From positions 65,938 to 129,937 of the forward strand of contig CAVZBT010000015.1 of assembly GCA_963773605.1 (NCBI GenBank): a DNA stretch of 64,000 bases, read 5' to 3'. The position numbers and the translations under genes were made by a program. The stretch comes from CAVZBT01 sp963773605. GTDB taxonomy: Bacteria; Acidobacteriota; UBA6911. The notes beneath the pieces were generated by a model. That model did not search any database. It worked only from the letters and a program-made list of their open reading frames with translations, and had not been told where the DNA came from. This document shows positions 29,573 through 39,036 of the stretch, one piece after another (positions within the stretch are counted from its first letter, which is position 1; each line of letters starts with the position of its first letter).

Positions 29573-30700
29573 TCGTGGTTGTGGATTTTCCGGACAACCG
29601 ACACTTTCGCCGGGCCCTCCGAACACCCCACCAGAGAGACGCCAGCAGCAGGGCCACGGCCACCACGAATCGGGTTATGGGGTACGCAGGCAGTTCTATG
29701 ACAAGAAAACGGAGGACCAGGAAAGCGATGTCGCCGCGCTCCAGGAGCACCAGGCGAGTTTTGCCCGCCACCAGGTCGCCAGGACCGATTGCGATCCTAT
29801 CGTCCCGCACGATCACCTCGTCGGCGAACGCCTTCAGCAATCCCAAGCCTTTCCTGGTGCAATGGGTCGGGAGGATCATCCTGGGCTTGATCTGTCGAAT
29901 CAGGTCTACAGCCTTCTCTTCGGGAGCCAGAAGGTAAGTGCAGGGCGCAATCAGAACGTCAATCCCGACCAACAGGCGTCGCTGTTCTTCGGTAAGCGCG
30001 GTCTGGCCGAAGTCACCCAGATGCGCAATATGGAGGCCATCCACGGTCAGGATGTAGACCACATTAGTGGGCCAAGCATAGTCGATTGCCTCCCGACCGT
30101 GGGTGGAGGCCAGCCCATCCACCTGTATATCCTTGTAGGTAAAGCGCTCGGCCTTGCTCGTGGACCTCGCGCACCGCACAAACCCGAGCAGGTACGGGTC
30201 GAAATGGTCGCCGTGAAAGTGAGAGACGGTAATCAGGTCGGGTTGGATCCCCGGACGCGTCATGAACGTATCCATGAGCGCCACGGTCCCCTTGCTGGAC
30301 ACAATCATGACCGATGTGTTTGCCCAGAGATCATAGGACACCTTGCTGAGCACTGTTTTCCCGGCCTCAGGTGTCGTTTGGACACCCGGGTGACCACATG
30401 CGCTGCAAGCGACGAGAAGCGCGACTGCCCAGCACGCACGGTTCATGTCGGCTAATACGAGTCCGAAGCCTGGAATGTTCGGGAAACCCATTCCCAACCA
30501 GAGATTCACGCCCACATGCCGTGGATTTCACGAATCAGGTGCACTGTTGTTGCGCGGCGTTGCTGTCGCGCAATTCGTAGGGGTGCCATGATCCCAGGGT
30601 CCCCGAACCAAACCGCAGGTGGTAGAGCAGTCGCGGACATCCCCTTTGGCTGAGTCGTGCCACTCCTTGCCGTTGCCGAAGGTTCGTGTCTTGTCAGCAG

Positions 30701-30736
30701 AAAAAACGGGAGACGCGCAGGCAGCGCATCTCCCGG
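30701..30736 (-). terminator. Rho-independent terminator
   Basis: Twelve-base arms 707-718 and 724-735 (one mismatch, five-base loop) followed on the minus strand by TTTTTT (plus-strand A run 30701-30706). It lies 32 bp beyond the stop of the low-complexity secreted gene. The clearest intrinsic terminator in the window. Confidence 0.88.
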
Positions 30737-30767
30737 TTTGATGTTTGATTTGCTCGTGTGTACCTGT

Positions 30768-31337
30768 TTACCCGCGGCCAAAGGCGGCGCGGTACCCGGC
30801 GTCAAAACCGGCGCGGTAATTCGCATCCCCGGCGCGGTCGTATCGGCGGGGATTGTAGCCGAACCCGTTGACATAGTCCTGGCGACCCATGTTGAGGCCA
30901 TCCCGGTATCCCAGGTTGTACGTGTCGTTGTCGCCGTATCCGTAATAGTTGTAGTTGCGGTTGTACGTGTAAGGGGAGTTGCCATAGTACCCGTAGTTCG
31001 GGTTGTAACGATAACCTGGGTAAGTGCGGTAAGTGTAGTTCCGGTTTCGGTTCCAGTCGTCCCGGTCCCGCCCCCGCCGGTCATCACGATCGCGATTCCA
31101 CCGCCGGTCGTCACGATCGCGATTCCACCGCCGGTCGTCGCGGTCGCCGTCCCGGTCGCGCCGCCGGTCGTCCCGGTCAAAAGCCGTGCGGGTTACCTGA
31201 GTCGCCCGGCCGGCGTTGAGAACCGCCGGACGCGCCTTCCCATGTCCGCTGCCACTATCGGCCTGTGCCATAACCGGAGTGCCGACCAGTACCGCGGAAA
31301 GTAGTACCCAAAAAAGTCGTTCCCTGAAGAACTTCAT
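30768..31337 (-). CDS. Secreted low-complexity Asp/Arg/Asn/Tyr-rich protein
   Basis: 189 residues. A signal peptide (LFWVLLSAVLVGTPVMAQA) is followed by a charged D/R block of tandem DDRRWNRDR-type repeats (about 53-95), an N/Y-rich block (YRTYPGYRYNPNYGYYGN), and a C-terminal segment GYRDGLNMGRQDYVNGFGYN...GFDAGYRAAFG in which GxxxGxxxG-like helices recur. Similar C-termini occur in acidobacterial secreted proteins of unknown function. The DNA is tandemly repeated at 31085-31170. It has its own strong terminator, suggesting high expression. No enzymatic motif. Confidence 0.8.
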   Translation of the reverse strand: MKFFRERLFWVLLSAVLVGTPVMAQADSGSGHGKARPAVLNAGRATQVTRTAFDRDDRRRDRDGDRDDRRWNRDRDDRRWNRDRDDRRGRDRDDWNRNRNYTYRTYPGYRYNPNYGYYGNSPYTYNRNYNYYGYGDNDTYNLGYRDGLNMGRQDYVNGFGYNPRRYDRAGDANYRAGFDAGYRAAFGRG

Positions 31338-31461
31338 AACCCCTCCCGAGCGTTACGTCTTATACCCAGGTTGATGCGCCCAGGATTGGATGGTTGCAGG
31401 TACGCGGTTTTTTCCTTTGTGATCGCATGGCCGGGGCAAATCACCCACTCCAGGCACCACC

Positions 31462-31485
31462 GCTCCGGGCATCCTGGCCCGGAGC
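31462..31485. terminator. Possible hairpin terminator after the RND gene
   Basis: Perfect 9-bp stem GCTCCGGGC/GCCCGGAGC with a six-base loop, 17 bp beyond the RND stop on the minus strand. No T-run, so the terminator role is uncertain. Confidence 0.35.
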
Positions 31486-31501
31486 TCGGAAGGGCGAAAT
31501 C

Positions 31502-34500
31502 CTACCGGCGTGTGATGTAGTAGTTCACCGCGGGGGTTACGATCAGCGACAGCACCATCGAAGCGGCGATGCCGCCGATGACGGCAATCGCGAGCGGTTG
31601 CAGCATCTGCGATCCCGCGCCGATCGCGAGCGACAGCGGGATCATCCCGGCGATGGTCGCGAGGGCGGTCATCAGGATGGGCCGTAGCCTGCGCTCGCCC
31701 GCCGCGATCATGGCCTCTTCCGCCGGCAATCCTTCGGCCCGATATTTCTTGTCGGCGTCCAGCAGCAGAATGCCGTTTTTCGCCACGATCCCGATGACCA
31801 TGATGAGTCCCATGAATGACGAGATGTTGAACGTAACCCCCGTTACGAGCAGGGCCACGAACACCCCCGAGGTCGAAAGCAGCGCGGAAGACAGTATGGC
31901 AATCGGTGCGGCAAAGTCGCCGAATTCGAACAGAAGAACAATGAACACCAGCACGACCGCGAACACCAGCACGAGGACCAGGTCGCGGAACGAGTTCTGC
32001 TGCTCTTCATAGGCGCCGCCGTATTCGACGCGTATGGCCGGGGGTACCTTCAGCTCGCGCACCGCCCGCTGCACCTGTTCCATGGCCGTCCCCAGGCTCA
32101 CGCCCTCGAGGCGCGCGGTCACGGCGATGTCGGGTTGCAGGTTGTCCCGGCGGATCTCTGTCTGCCCCGGGGCCTGGATGACACGGGCCAGGGAACCGAG
32201 GGTCGCTTTCTGCCCGGTGGAACTTCCCAGTGCGGTGTTGCGGATCGCGTCGAGCGAAGCGCGAGCAGACTCCGGGAAACGGATCCGGATCGTGTAGGCC
32301 CGCTCGTTGACGACGACGGGCGTCGGCGCAGGTTCGCCCTGCAGGATGGCGCTGGCGTCCAGCTCCACCTCCTCCGGCGTGAACCCGGCCCTCGCCGTGA
32401 CCGTCGGATCCACCTGGAACACCGTCGCAGGGCCGCTGATGGTGTTGTCGAGCCCGTTGAGAACGTCGACGACGCCGTCGATCTTCTTGATCGCATCGGC
32501 CACCTTCGGCCCCCATTCACGGAGCAGCGTCTGGTCCTGGTTGAACATCTTGATCTCGACCGGCTCGGGGGCGCTGGTCAGGTCCCCGATCATGTCCTGC
32601 AGCAACTGCACGAACTCGACCTGGAGCATCGGGAACTGTTTTGCGATTTTGTCGCGCAGCTCGGATTCGACCTCGTCCACGCTGCGGCGCTTGCCCCTTT
32701 TGAGTTTCACCGCAAAATCGCCGGTGTTCGCCTCAGTGACTGCGGCGAGGCCGAGTTGCAGACCCGTCCGCCGCGACGTGCTTTCCACATCCGGAGTGTT
32801 GCGCAGCATCTGCTCGACGCCGGTCAGCACCCGGTCGGTTTCGTTCAGCGAGGACCCTGCAGGCATGAAGTAGTCGAGGATGAATCCGCCCTCGTCCATT
32901 GTCGGCAGCAAATCCGTGCCGAGCGCGCGGTAGCAGAAATAAGACGCAACCACCAGGACGACGCAGCCGATGCCGGTGAGGACGGGGTGGCGCAGTACGC
33001 CCCGCAGCGTGCGGTCGTAAGCATGTCCGGCGCCGGCGAGGATGCCGAGGCGCCGCGGCGGTGCAGTTCTGCTCCGCGCTGCTGCGGGCGGCCGCGTTTC
33101 CGGATCAGGACATGGCTCAGGGTCGGGGTCCAGGTCAGCGCCAGCGCCAGCGAAGTCAGCAGAGCCATCCCGACGGTCAGGGCGAGAGAACGGAAGAACA
33201 CCCCCGTCACGCCGGTGATCGAGATCAGCGGCAAGAAAACGACAATCGGGGTGAGCGTGGATCCGACCAGCGGCACGGTGATCTCGCGCAGGGCGCTGCG
33301 CACCGCCTCCGCGCGGCTCTGGCCCGAATCGCGGTGCATGATGATGTTTTCGACCACCACGATGGCGTCATCGATCACGAGCCCGACCGCGGCCGCGAGC
33401 CCCCCCAGCGTCATGAGGTTGAAGCTTTCGCCCATGACGCGCAGCGCAATGAAGGTCAGACCGACCGTGGCGGGTATGACCAACCCCGCCACGAGCGAAG
33501 TGCCCCAGTCGCGAAGGAACAGCACCAGGATCAGCGAAGCCAGCAAGAGCCCGACCAGTATGGCGTCGCGGACGCTTTTGATGGAGTCGTTGACGATTTC
33601 CGACTGGTCATAGAAAGACTGCAGTTCTACGCCGCGGGGCAGCGTGCGCCGGATGCTCTCGATTTCCCGGTGCACCTCGTCGGCCACGGTGACCGTGTTT
33701 CCCGCCGGTTGCCGGTAGATGTTCAGCAGCACGGCCGGCTTGGCGTTTGCGGTCACGATCGTGTAGACGGGTTTGAACGAAGGTTGGACGACGGCGACAT
33801 CCCCGATGCGCACCGGTATCCCGGCCGGGGTTGTCCTGACGATGATGTCGGAGATTTCTTTCGTGTTGCGCGCCTGGCCGCTAACCAGCGCGAGCACTAG
33901 CTCATGCGCGCTCTGCATCATCCCCGGCGAGTCGATCATGTTGCTCCGCCGGACCGCGTCCAGCAGGGCAGGGATTGTGACCTGAGTCTCCAGTAGCTTG
34001 GCCGGGTCCGGCTGGATTTCGAACTCCGGTTCCCGCCCTCCCTGCACGACGACCGTGGAGACCCCGCTCAACCGGTTGAGCCGCGGTCTCAGATCGTAAG
34101 TGGCCAGCTCCCATATCCGGGTTTGCGGCACCGTGTCGGATGTCAGGCTGTATCCCATGATCGGAAATGCGGCGAAGGTGAGCCGGTTGGCAGTGACCTT
34201 GGCCGTCGCCGGGAGCGAGGAGCGTATTTCCGCCAGGGCGGCGTCGACCAGGTTCAGCGTCTGGAACATGTCCACGTTCCAGTTGAAGAACAGGTTTACT
34301 TCGGCGGAGCCGCGGCTCGTAAGGGATCGCACCCGCTCGAGTCCCTGGACTGTATTGACGGCCTCCTCGATCGGCCGCGTGACCGTGACGAGCATCTGGT
34401 CTATCGGCGCGACGCCGTTGTCCACACCGATGATGACGCGCGGGAAATCCGTCGCCGGAAACACCGCGACCGGAATGGTAAACGCGAGATAAATGCCGCA

Positions 34501-34599
34501 GCCCACACAGGTCAGGATCAGGAAGATGACCGGCTTCGAGTAGCGCTCCGTCCAATGCCCGGCGGTTTCCTGAGCCCCGGCTTCGGGTCGTTCAGTCAT
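31502..34599 (-). pseudogene. RND-family efflux permease, frameshifted near the middle
   Basis: Proton-driven inner-membrane pump of a tripartite efflux system. From ATG 34599 the first half reads normally (VIFLILTCVGCGIYLAFTIP; GDVAVV; transmembrane block LVGLLLASLILVLFLRDWG; VIDDAIVVVENI). Between about 33090 and 33050 the frame slips: after SHVLIRKRGRPQQR the protein continues in another frame as RRLGILAGAGHAYDRTL, then MDEGGFILDYFMP and the second transmembrane half (GIVAKNGILLLDADKK) to the stop at 31502. Together the parts give about 1,030 residues, the full RND length, with nothing missing. A single indel in an otherwise conserved gene could be sequence error. It overlaps the MFP gene by 8 bp. 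Confidence 0.88.
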
Positions 34600-35869
34600 G
34601 CGGATCGCTTTTCCCCTTCTGTTCCTTGTCCTCGACCCGCACCTCGGTGTTGTCCTGCAGGCCAAAACCGCCGACGATTACCACCCGGTCCCCGGGTGCG
34701 AGGCCTTTGAGGACCTGCACGAGATCCTTTTCCCGCACGCCTGTTTCAATTTTCCGCTGATGTGCCTTTGAGTCGGGGCCGACCACCAGGACCGTATCCT
34801 CCGCGCCTTCCCGAGAAGGAAGGAGCGCCGCGCCCGGGATGACGAGCGCGTCGCGGATCGTCTGCGCCACGATGGCCACCTGCACCGACAGCCCGGGCTT
34901 GAAGTGCTCTCCCGGATTTGGGGCCAGGATCCACACCTCGGCGGTTGTGCTGTTCGGATCCAGGGCAGGACTCACGACCGTCACCGCGCCGTGGAGTTCG
35001 ACGGGCGAGTCGCGGGTCGCGATGGTTGCGGGATTTCCCACCCTGATGTAGTGCAGCTGGTTGGTCGGGACGTTGGCGCGGGCAATCACCCGGGAGACAT
35101 CCATCACGGTCACGAGCGGCGATCCCACATTGGCCATCTCGCCGGCGTAAAGCGGCCGGTCGGAGATCACGCCGTCGATAGGGCTGGTAACCTGCGCATA
35201 GCCCAGCTGGGCCTCCGCTCCCTCGCGGCGCCCCTTGGCCGCCTCGACCTGGGCCTGCGCCGCCTTCACCTGCGCTTCTTTCCCGACCTTCTGCAGCGAT
35301 TCGAGGTGCCGCACGGCGACCTCGTACTGGCTGCGAGCCTGGATGAACGCGACGGAAGCCTCGTCCAGCTGCTTGCGGGGGAGGGCGCCCTGGTCGAAGA
35401 GCACTTTGCGGCTGTCGAGGACCTTTTGTGCGGCGTCGAGGGCTTCTTGGGTCGATTGCACGTCGGTCTGCGCTTTCGCGATCTCTTCGGGCAGAGAGCC
35501 GGCTGTCGTGCCGCGGTAATTCGCTTCCGCCTGGTCGTAATTGCCCTTGGCTTCGAGTGCAGCGGCGGCGAGGTCGCGGCTCTCGAGTGTGGCAAGCAGC
35601 TGTCCGCGCCGGACGTGATCGCCCCGTTTGACGTGAAAGGCTCGCACCGGCGCGCTGATCTTGGGCACAATGGCGGCCTGGTCATAGGGGTGGACGATCG
35701 CCTCGGCCTGCACCACGCGCTCTATCGGCGCGCGCTGAACGGTTGCGGTTTGAACCGGCACGACCGGTTCGGCCCCGGGTTCCTCCGGCTTGGAGCACCC
35801 GGCCAGCAGCAGAGACGCCATCAGTGGCGCAGTCAGAGTGAGTTCCCGTCTTGAAGGACATTTCAGCAT
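34592..35869 (-). CDS. RND efflux periplasmic adaptor (MFP/HlyD family) lipoprotein
   Basis: 425 residues. Lipobox LLLAGC at about 20-25 anchors it to the inner membrane. A lipoyl half-motif (VRAFHVKRGDHVRRGQLLAT), a long helical hairpin (about 100-210, QAEANYR to AQAQVEAAKGRREGAEA), the second lipoyl half (YAQVTSPIDGVISDRP) and beta-barrel/MP domains follow. It links the RND pump to the TolC-like channel. It sits between the channel gene (19 bp upstream) and the pump (8-bp overlap), so the three form one minus-strand operon. Confidence 0.92.
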   Translation of the reverse strand: MLKCPSRRELTLTAPLMASLLLAGCSKPEEPGAEPVVPVQTATVQRAPIERVVQAEAIVHPYDQAAIVPKISAPVRAFHVKRGDHVRRGQLLATLESRDLAAAALEAKGNYDQAEANYRGTTAGSLPEEIAKAQTDVQSTQEALDAAQKVLDSRKVLFDQGALPRKQLDEASVAFIQARSQYEVAVRHLESLQKVGKEAQVKAAQAQVEAAKGRREGAEAQLGYAQVTSPIDGVISDRPLYAGEMANVGSPLVTVMDVSRVIARANVPTNQLHYIRVGNPATIATRDSPVELHGAVTVVSPALDPNSTTAEVWILAPNPGEHFKPGLSVQVAIVAQTIRDALVIPGAALLPSREGAEDTVLVVGPDSKAHQRKIETGVREKDLVQVLKGLAPGDRVVIVGGFGLQDNTEVRVEDKEQKGKSDPHD

Positions 35870-35888
35870 CGCGCTCCCAAATCCACCA

Positions 35889-37214
35889 TCAGAGGTTTCC
35901 CGTCAGGACCTGTACGTTGGCCAGCGCCAGGCGATAGCGCGAAAGGCCGTCGTCGTAAGCGTTACGCGCCTGTGACAGCGTCGACTGCGCGTCCACGACC
36001 TCGAGCACCGTCACCTCTCCCGCCTGGTAGCGCAGGTTCGTCAGCCGCAGGCTGTCGGCGGCCAGGTCGAGTGTCTTCTTGAGCGAGTCGAGCTGGGCCA
36101 GCGCGGATTCCGCCTCCAGGTAGAAGCTGCGCAAACTCGATCCCAGCTGCCTGCGGGTGAGCACAAGATCGAGTTGCGCCTGCTCGCGCCGCAGGTTTGC
36201 CTGCCTGACTTTGCTCCTGGTGATCGACCAGTTGAAAACTGGAATATTCAAAGTCGCCTGCGCCACCGAGCCCAGCCGGTTGTGACCTTCTTCATCTTTT
36301 GCCGCAAACTGATTGGCATCTATGCCGAAGAAGTAGTCCATCGAAAACGTCGGGAAATAGGCGCTGCGGGCAATGGAAACGCCGAACTCCTCCTGCCGGA
36401 GCGTCGCTTCGGCCGCCCGGAGATCCGGGCTGGTCTCTCTCGCCAGAGCCTGCAGCTGTTCATAGGGAGGGACCGCAGCGCGCGCCGCGAGGTCGTCGAC
36501 GACGTCGAAACCGGTGTTGTAGTCCGGAAACAGCAGCACGGCCAGGCCGATCTTCCCTTTCTCGATTGCGAGCTGCGCTTCCTGGAGATCGCGCTGGCGC
36601 TGCTCGAGAGTGAGCTGCGCCTTCACCACGTCGGAGCGGGCGACTTCGCCGCCGCGCTCGAGCTGCCCAGTAATCTCCACGAAGCGCCGGGCCTCGTCCA
36701 GCGCCTGTGTTGCGTTGGCGAGGTGTCGTTGGGAAGTCACGACGGCGTAGTAGCTCTGAACTACGGTCGACACGAGCCCGCGCAAGGCTACTTCCCTCTT
36801 CGCGGCTGCGACGCTCTCCGCCGCGACCGCGTGCCTGTACTCGGCCAGCCGTCCGGGCGCATAAAGGTCCTGGTGCACGATGGCCTGGCTGTTATAGATG
36901 TGCACGCCGTCGTTGGCAACGAAGACGCCCGAGGGCGTGCCGTTGCCCTGCGTATAGATGGACTGGTTGAAGTAATTCAGCGTGGGGAGGAAAGCTGCCT
37001 TGGCGAGAAACCTGTCCTCCTGCGCGAGCGCGACCGCGACCGAGGCGGACTGCAGCTGCGGGCTGTTCTTGCGGGCCCGTTCCAGCGCGTTCTGCAGGTC
37101 GATGGTCAATATCGGCGCCCGCGATGGCCCGGGAGGAACCTGCGCCCGAATGGAAGGGCAAATCCAGAGAACCAGGATTGCAGCGAGCAGCGCCCTAAGC
37201 CCTACCGAAGCCAT
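35889..37214 (-). CDS. TolC-family outer-membrane efflux channel
   Basis: 441 residues from ATG 37214 with GGGGAG upstream. A signal peptide (LLAAILVLWICPSIRAQ) and two OEP repeats (about 45-230 and 240-440), each with long helices, e.g. SPQLQSASVAVALAQEDRFL and SLRLTNLRYQAGEVTVLEVV. The trimer forms the channel through outer membrane and periplasm. First gene of the efflux operon. The frame is open to 37484, but those codons lack a signal peptide. The Crp/Fnr gene ends 203 bp upstream on the same strand and might influence it. Confidence 0.9.
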   Translation of the reverse strand: MASVGLRALLAAILVLWICPSIRAQVPPGPSRAPILTIDLQNALERARKNSPQLQSASVAVALAQEDRFLAKAAFLPTLNYFNQSIYTQGNGTPSGVFVANDGVHIYNSQAIVHQDLYAPGRLAEYRHAVAAESVAAAKREVALRGLVSTVVQSYYAVVTSQRHLANATQALDEARRFVEITGQLERGGEVARSDVVKAQLTLEQRQRDLQEAQLAIEKGKIGLAVLLFPDYNTGFDVVDDLAARAAVPPYEQLQALARETSPDLRAAEATLRQEEFGVSIARSAYFPTFSMDYFFGIDANQFAAKDEEGHNRLGSVAQATLNIPVFNWSITRSKVRQANLRREQAQLDLVLTRRQLGSSLRSFYLEAESALAQLDSLKKTLDLAADSLRLTNLRYQAGEVTVLEVVDAQSTLSQARNAYDDGLSRYRLALANVQVLTGNL

Positions 37215-37416
37215 AGCATCATCTCCCCTGGCGGTCATTATATCCACAACGGTATGGCGAAAGGGCGTATTGCGGCAACTGCGACGCGCCATCGACGGCG
37301 TCGCCTCCCGCCTCGCCCGGGCGGGAATGCCAAAGACACAACCGGTGGAATTCGTGGTCTGCAGCGGCGACGCGGACTTTCCAGAGGCCACCCGGTGACG
37401 GGCAGCGCCCGTGCGC

Positions 37417-38106
37417 CTATTCGCCGGCATACGATTTGAGCGCCGCCTCGTTGGGGATGGAAATGCGGCGCCCGTCGATGACAATCAGTTCATTCTGCTG
37501 CAGACGCGAGAGCGCGCGGGAAACGACCTCGCGCACAGTGCCTACGCGCGCGGCGATCTGCTGGTTCGTCAGCGCCAGTTCGAAGGTGGTCCCCGAGCTT
37601 CTGGGCCGTCCGCGCAAATGCGCCTCGCTGAGCAGGAGCCGGGCCAGCCTCTGATCGACTTCGCGCAGTGAAAGGGCCTCGATTAATTCTGCAGCCCGCC
37701 TCAGCCGCCCGGCCAGGATCCCGAGCGCCGCAAGGGCGATTTCCGGATGTTCCAGGCAGAGACGATGCACGTCCCTTTTGTCGATGAACAGCACCACGGA
37801 ATCCTCTTCCGCCGCCGCCGTGGATGGAAAGGTGCCGTTGTCAAACATCGGCACCTCGGCGATGGTCGCCCCCGCCCGTTCAACGTGGATCACCTGCTCA
37901 CGACCTTCACCGCTCTCGCGATAGGCCCGAATCGCGCCTTCCGCAATGACATAGAGTCCCGTCGCCTCCTCCCCTTCGAAAAACAGGCTATCGCCCTGGC
38001 GCAGTTGCTTTACCACTGCGCGCTCTGCCAGGGCCTGAAGGTCGCTCTCACCCACCAGGCTGAACAGTGCCGTGCGGCGGAGAGCCGCGACTTTGTCGAT
38101 CGTCAT
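37417..38106 (-). CDS. Crp/Fnr-family transcription regulator, likely nitrosative-stress responsive
   Basis: 229 residues from ATG 38106. The N-terminal cyclic-nucleotide-like barrel (about 15-120; RQGDSLFFEGEEATGLYVIA) is followed by a long dimer helix and a C-terminal winged HTH (about 165-220; LTNQQIAARVGTVREVVSRA). The N-terminal cysteine cluster of FNR is absent, so it does not hold a 4Fe-4S cluster of that type; DNR/NNR-type heme sensing of NO is possible. It is divergent from the norCB genes with a palindrome between them, which supports control of NO reductase (inference). Confidence 0.88.
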   Translation of the reverse strand: MTIDKVAALRRTALFSLVGESDLQALAERAVVKQLRQGDSLFFEGEEATGLYVIAEGAIRAYRESGEGREQVIHVERAGATIAEVPMFDNGTFPSTAAAEEDSVVLFIDKRDVHRLCLEHPEIALAALGILAGRLRRAAELIEALSLREVDQRLARLLLSEAHLRGRPRSSGTTFELALTNQQIAARVGTVREVVSRALSRLQQNELIVIDGRRISIPNEAALKSYAGE

Positions 38107-38196
38107 AGCACGGCAAATTATCCGCCAAGTGGCTCCCGGCAACAGTCCTTTTCTTCGACCTCCGGCTTTGGTAGTACGGGGGCATGACGCAGGGGA

Positions 38197-38212
38197 GATG
38201 ACTTAAGTCATC
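38197..38212. promoter_or_regulatory. Palindromic Crp/Fnr-type operator
   Basis: GATGACTTAAGTCATC is a perfect 16-bp palindrome with the TGAC-N4-GTCA core expected for FNR/DNR-type sites. It lies between the divergent regulator (start 38106) and norC (start 38318), about 105 bp from the latter. Confidence 0.7.
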
Positions 38213-38317
38213 GCGCGCACGGTCGGCGGTCGTTAACCTTCATCCGGTATTCACCTGGAAAATAACCTTCTTTTTCCCAAAGCGGTCTCGCTGGAGAGCC
38301 GCATGGAAGGAGAATTC

Positions 38318-39034
38318 ATGAGTACCAGAGCCGCCAAGCTGATCTTCTGGATCGGCACGCTGTCATCGCTGGTATTGTTCCTGGCACTGACCTTCGACAC
38401 GACCCGCCAGTTTGCCACGCTCACTCACGCCGACAAACTGGACGAACAGGTCGTGTCCGGCAAACGCGCTTTCGAGCGGCGCAACTGCAACGATTGTCAC
38501 ACCATTCTCGGCTTCGGCGGATACTACGCGCCCGATCTGACGCGCGCCTACCTTCGCATAGGCGAGGACGCGGTCCGGCGGCGTCTCGAATCGCCCGAGG
38601 TTGTTTTTGCCGACTCCTACCGCAAGATGCCGCAGCAGCACCTTTCCTCGCAGGAAATTGCCGATATCACCGCCTATCTGCGCTGGGTTGCGCAGATTGA
38701 GAATCACGACTGGCCGCCACAGGATTCTCCCAACCGGTGGAAGCGTTCCACCGACCGGATGCTGGCGGCCGCGGCGTTGTCCCCCGGCGCCGCTCTGGTG
38801 CAGCAGGAAAGCTGCCTCGACTGCCACACCCTGGGCGGGCGGGGACAGAGCAAGGGTCCCAGGCTCGAGTGGATCGCCAGCCGGCGCGATTCCGCCTGGA
38901 TTGCCGACTACCTGGCCGATCCTAAGAAGCTCGCTCCCGGTAGCGAGATGCCCGACTACAGCAACCTGTCGCCGGGCCAGCGTCAGATGATCGGCGAATT
39001 TGTGACGGCGCTTACCGCGCGCCCGGGGAGGTAG
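38318..39034 (+). CDS. norC: Nitric oxide reductase cytochrome c subunit with a second heme-c domain
   Basis: 238 residues from ATG 38318 (AAGGAG upstream). One N-terminal transmembrane anchor (10-27). The first heme site CNDCH (Cys57, Cys60, His61) is followed by TILGFGGYYAPDLTRAY, the NorC signature, with a likely axial Met at KMPQQ (Met104). A second cytochrome c domain carries CLDCH (Cys166, Cys169, His170) with Met in GSEMPDYSNL. Ordinary NorC is about 150 residues with one heme, so this is a NorC-cytochrome c fusion, perhaps replacing a soluble electron donor. It lies directly before norB (2 bp gap). Confidence 0.92.
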   Translation: MSTRAAKLIFWIGTLSSLVLFLALTFDTTRQFATLTHADKLDEQVVSGKRAFERRNCNDCHTILGFGGYYAPDLTRAYLRIGEDAVRRRLESPEVVFADSYRKMPQQHLSSQEIADITAYLRWVAQIENHDWPPQDSPNRWKRSTDRMLAAAALSPGAALVQQESCLDCHTLGGRGQSKGPRLEWIASRRDSAWIADYLADPKKLAPGSEMPDYSNLSPGQRQMIGEFVTALTARPGR

Positions 39035-39036
39035 TC

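Noticed and set aside
31080..31175. CRISPR-like short direct repeats
   Set aside because: The repeats are contiguous codon repeats inside a coding frame with no spacers of constant length and no cas genes nearby.
32135..33613. 492-residue plus-strand ORF
   Set aside because: Shadow of the RND permease; long only because of codon bias and GC content.
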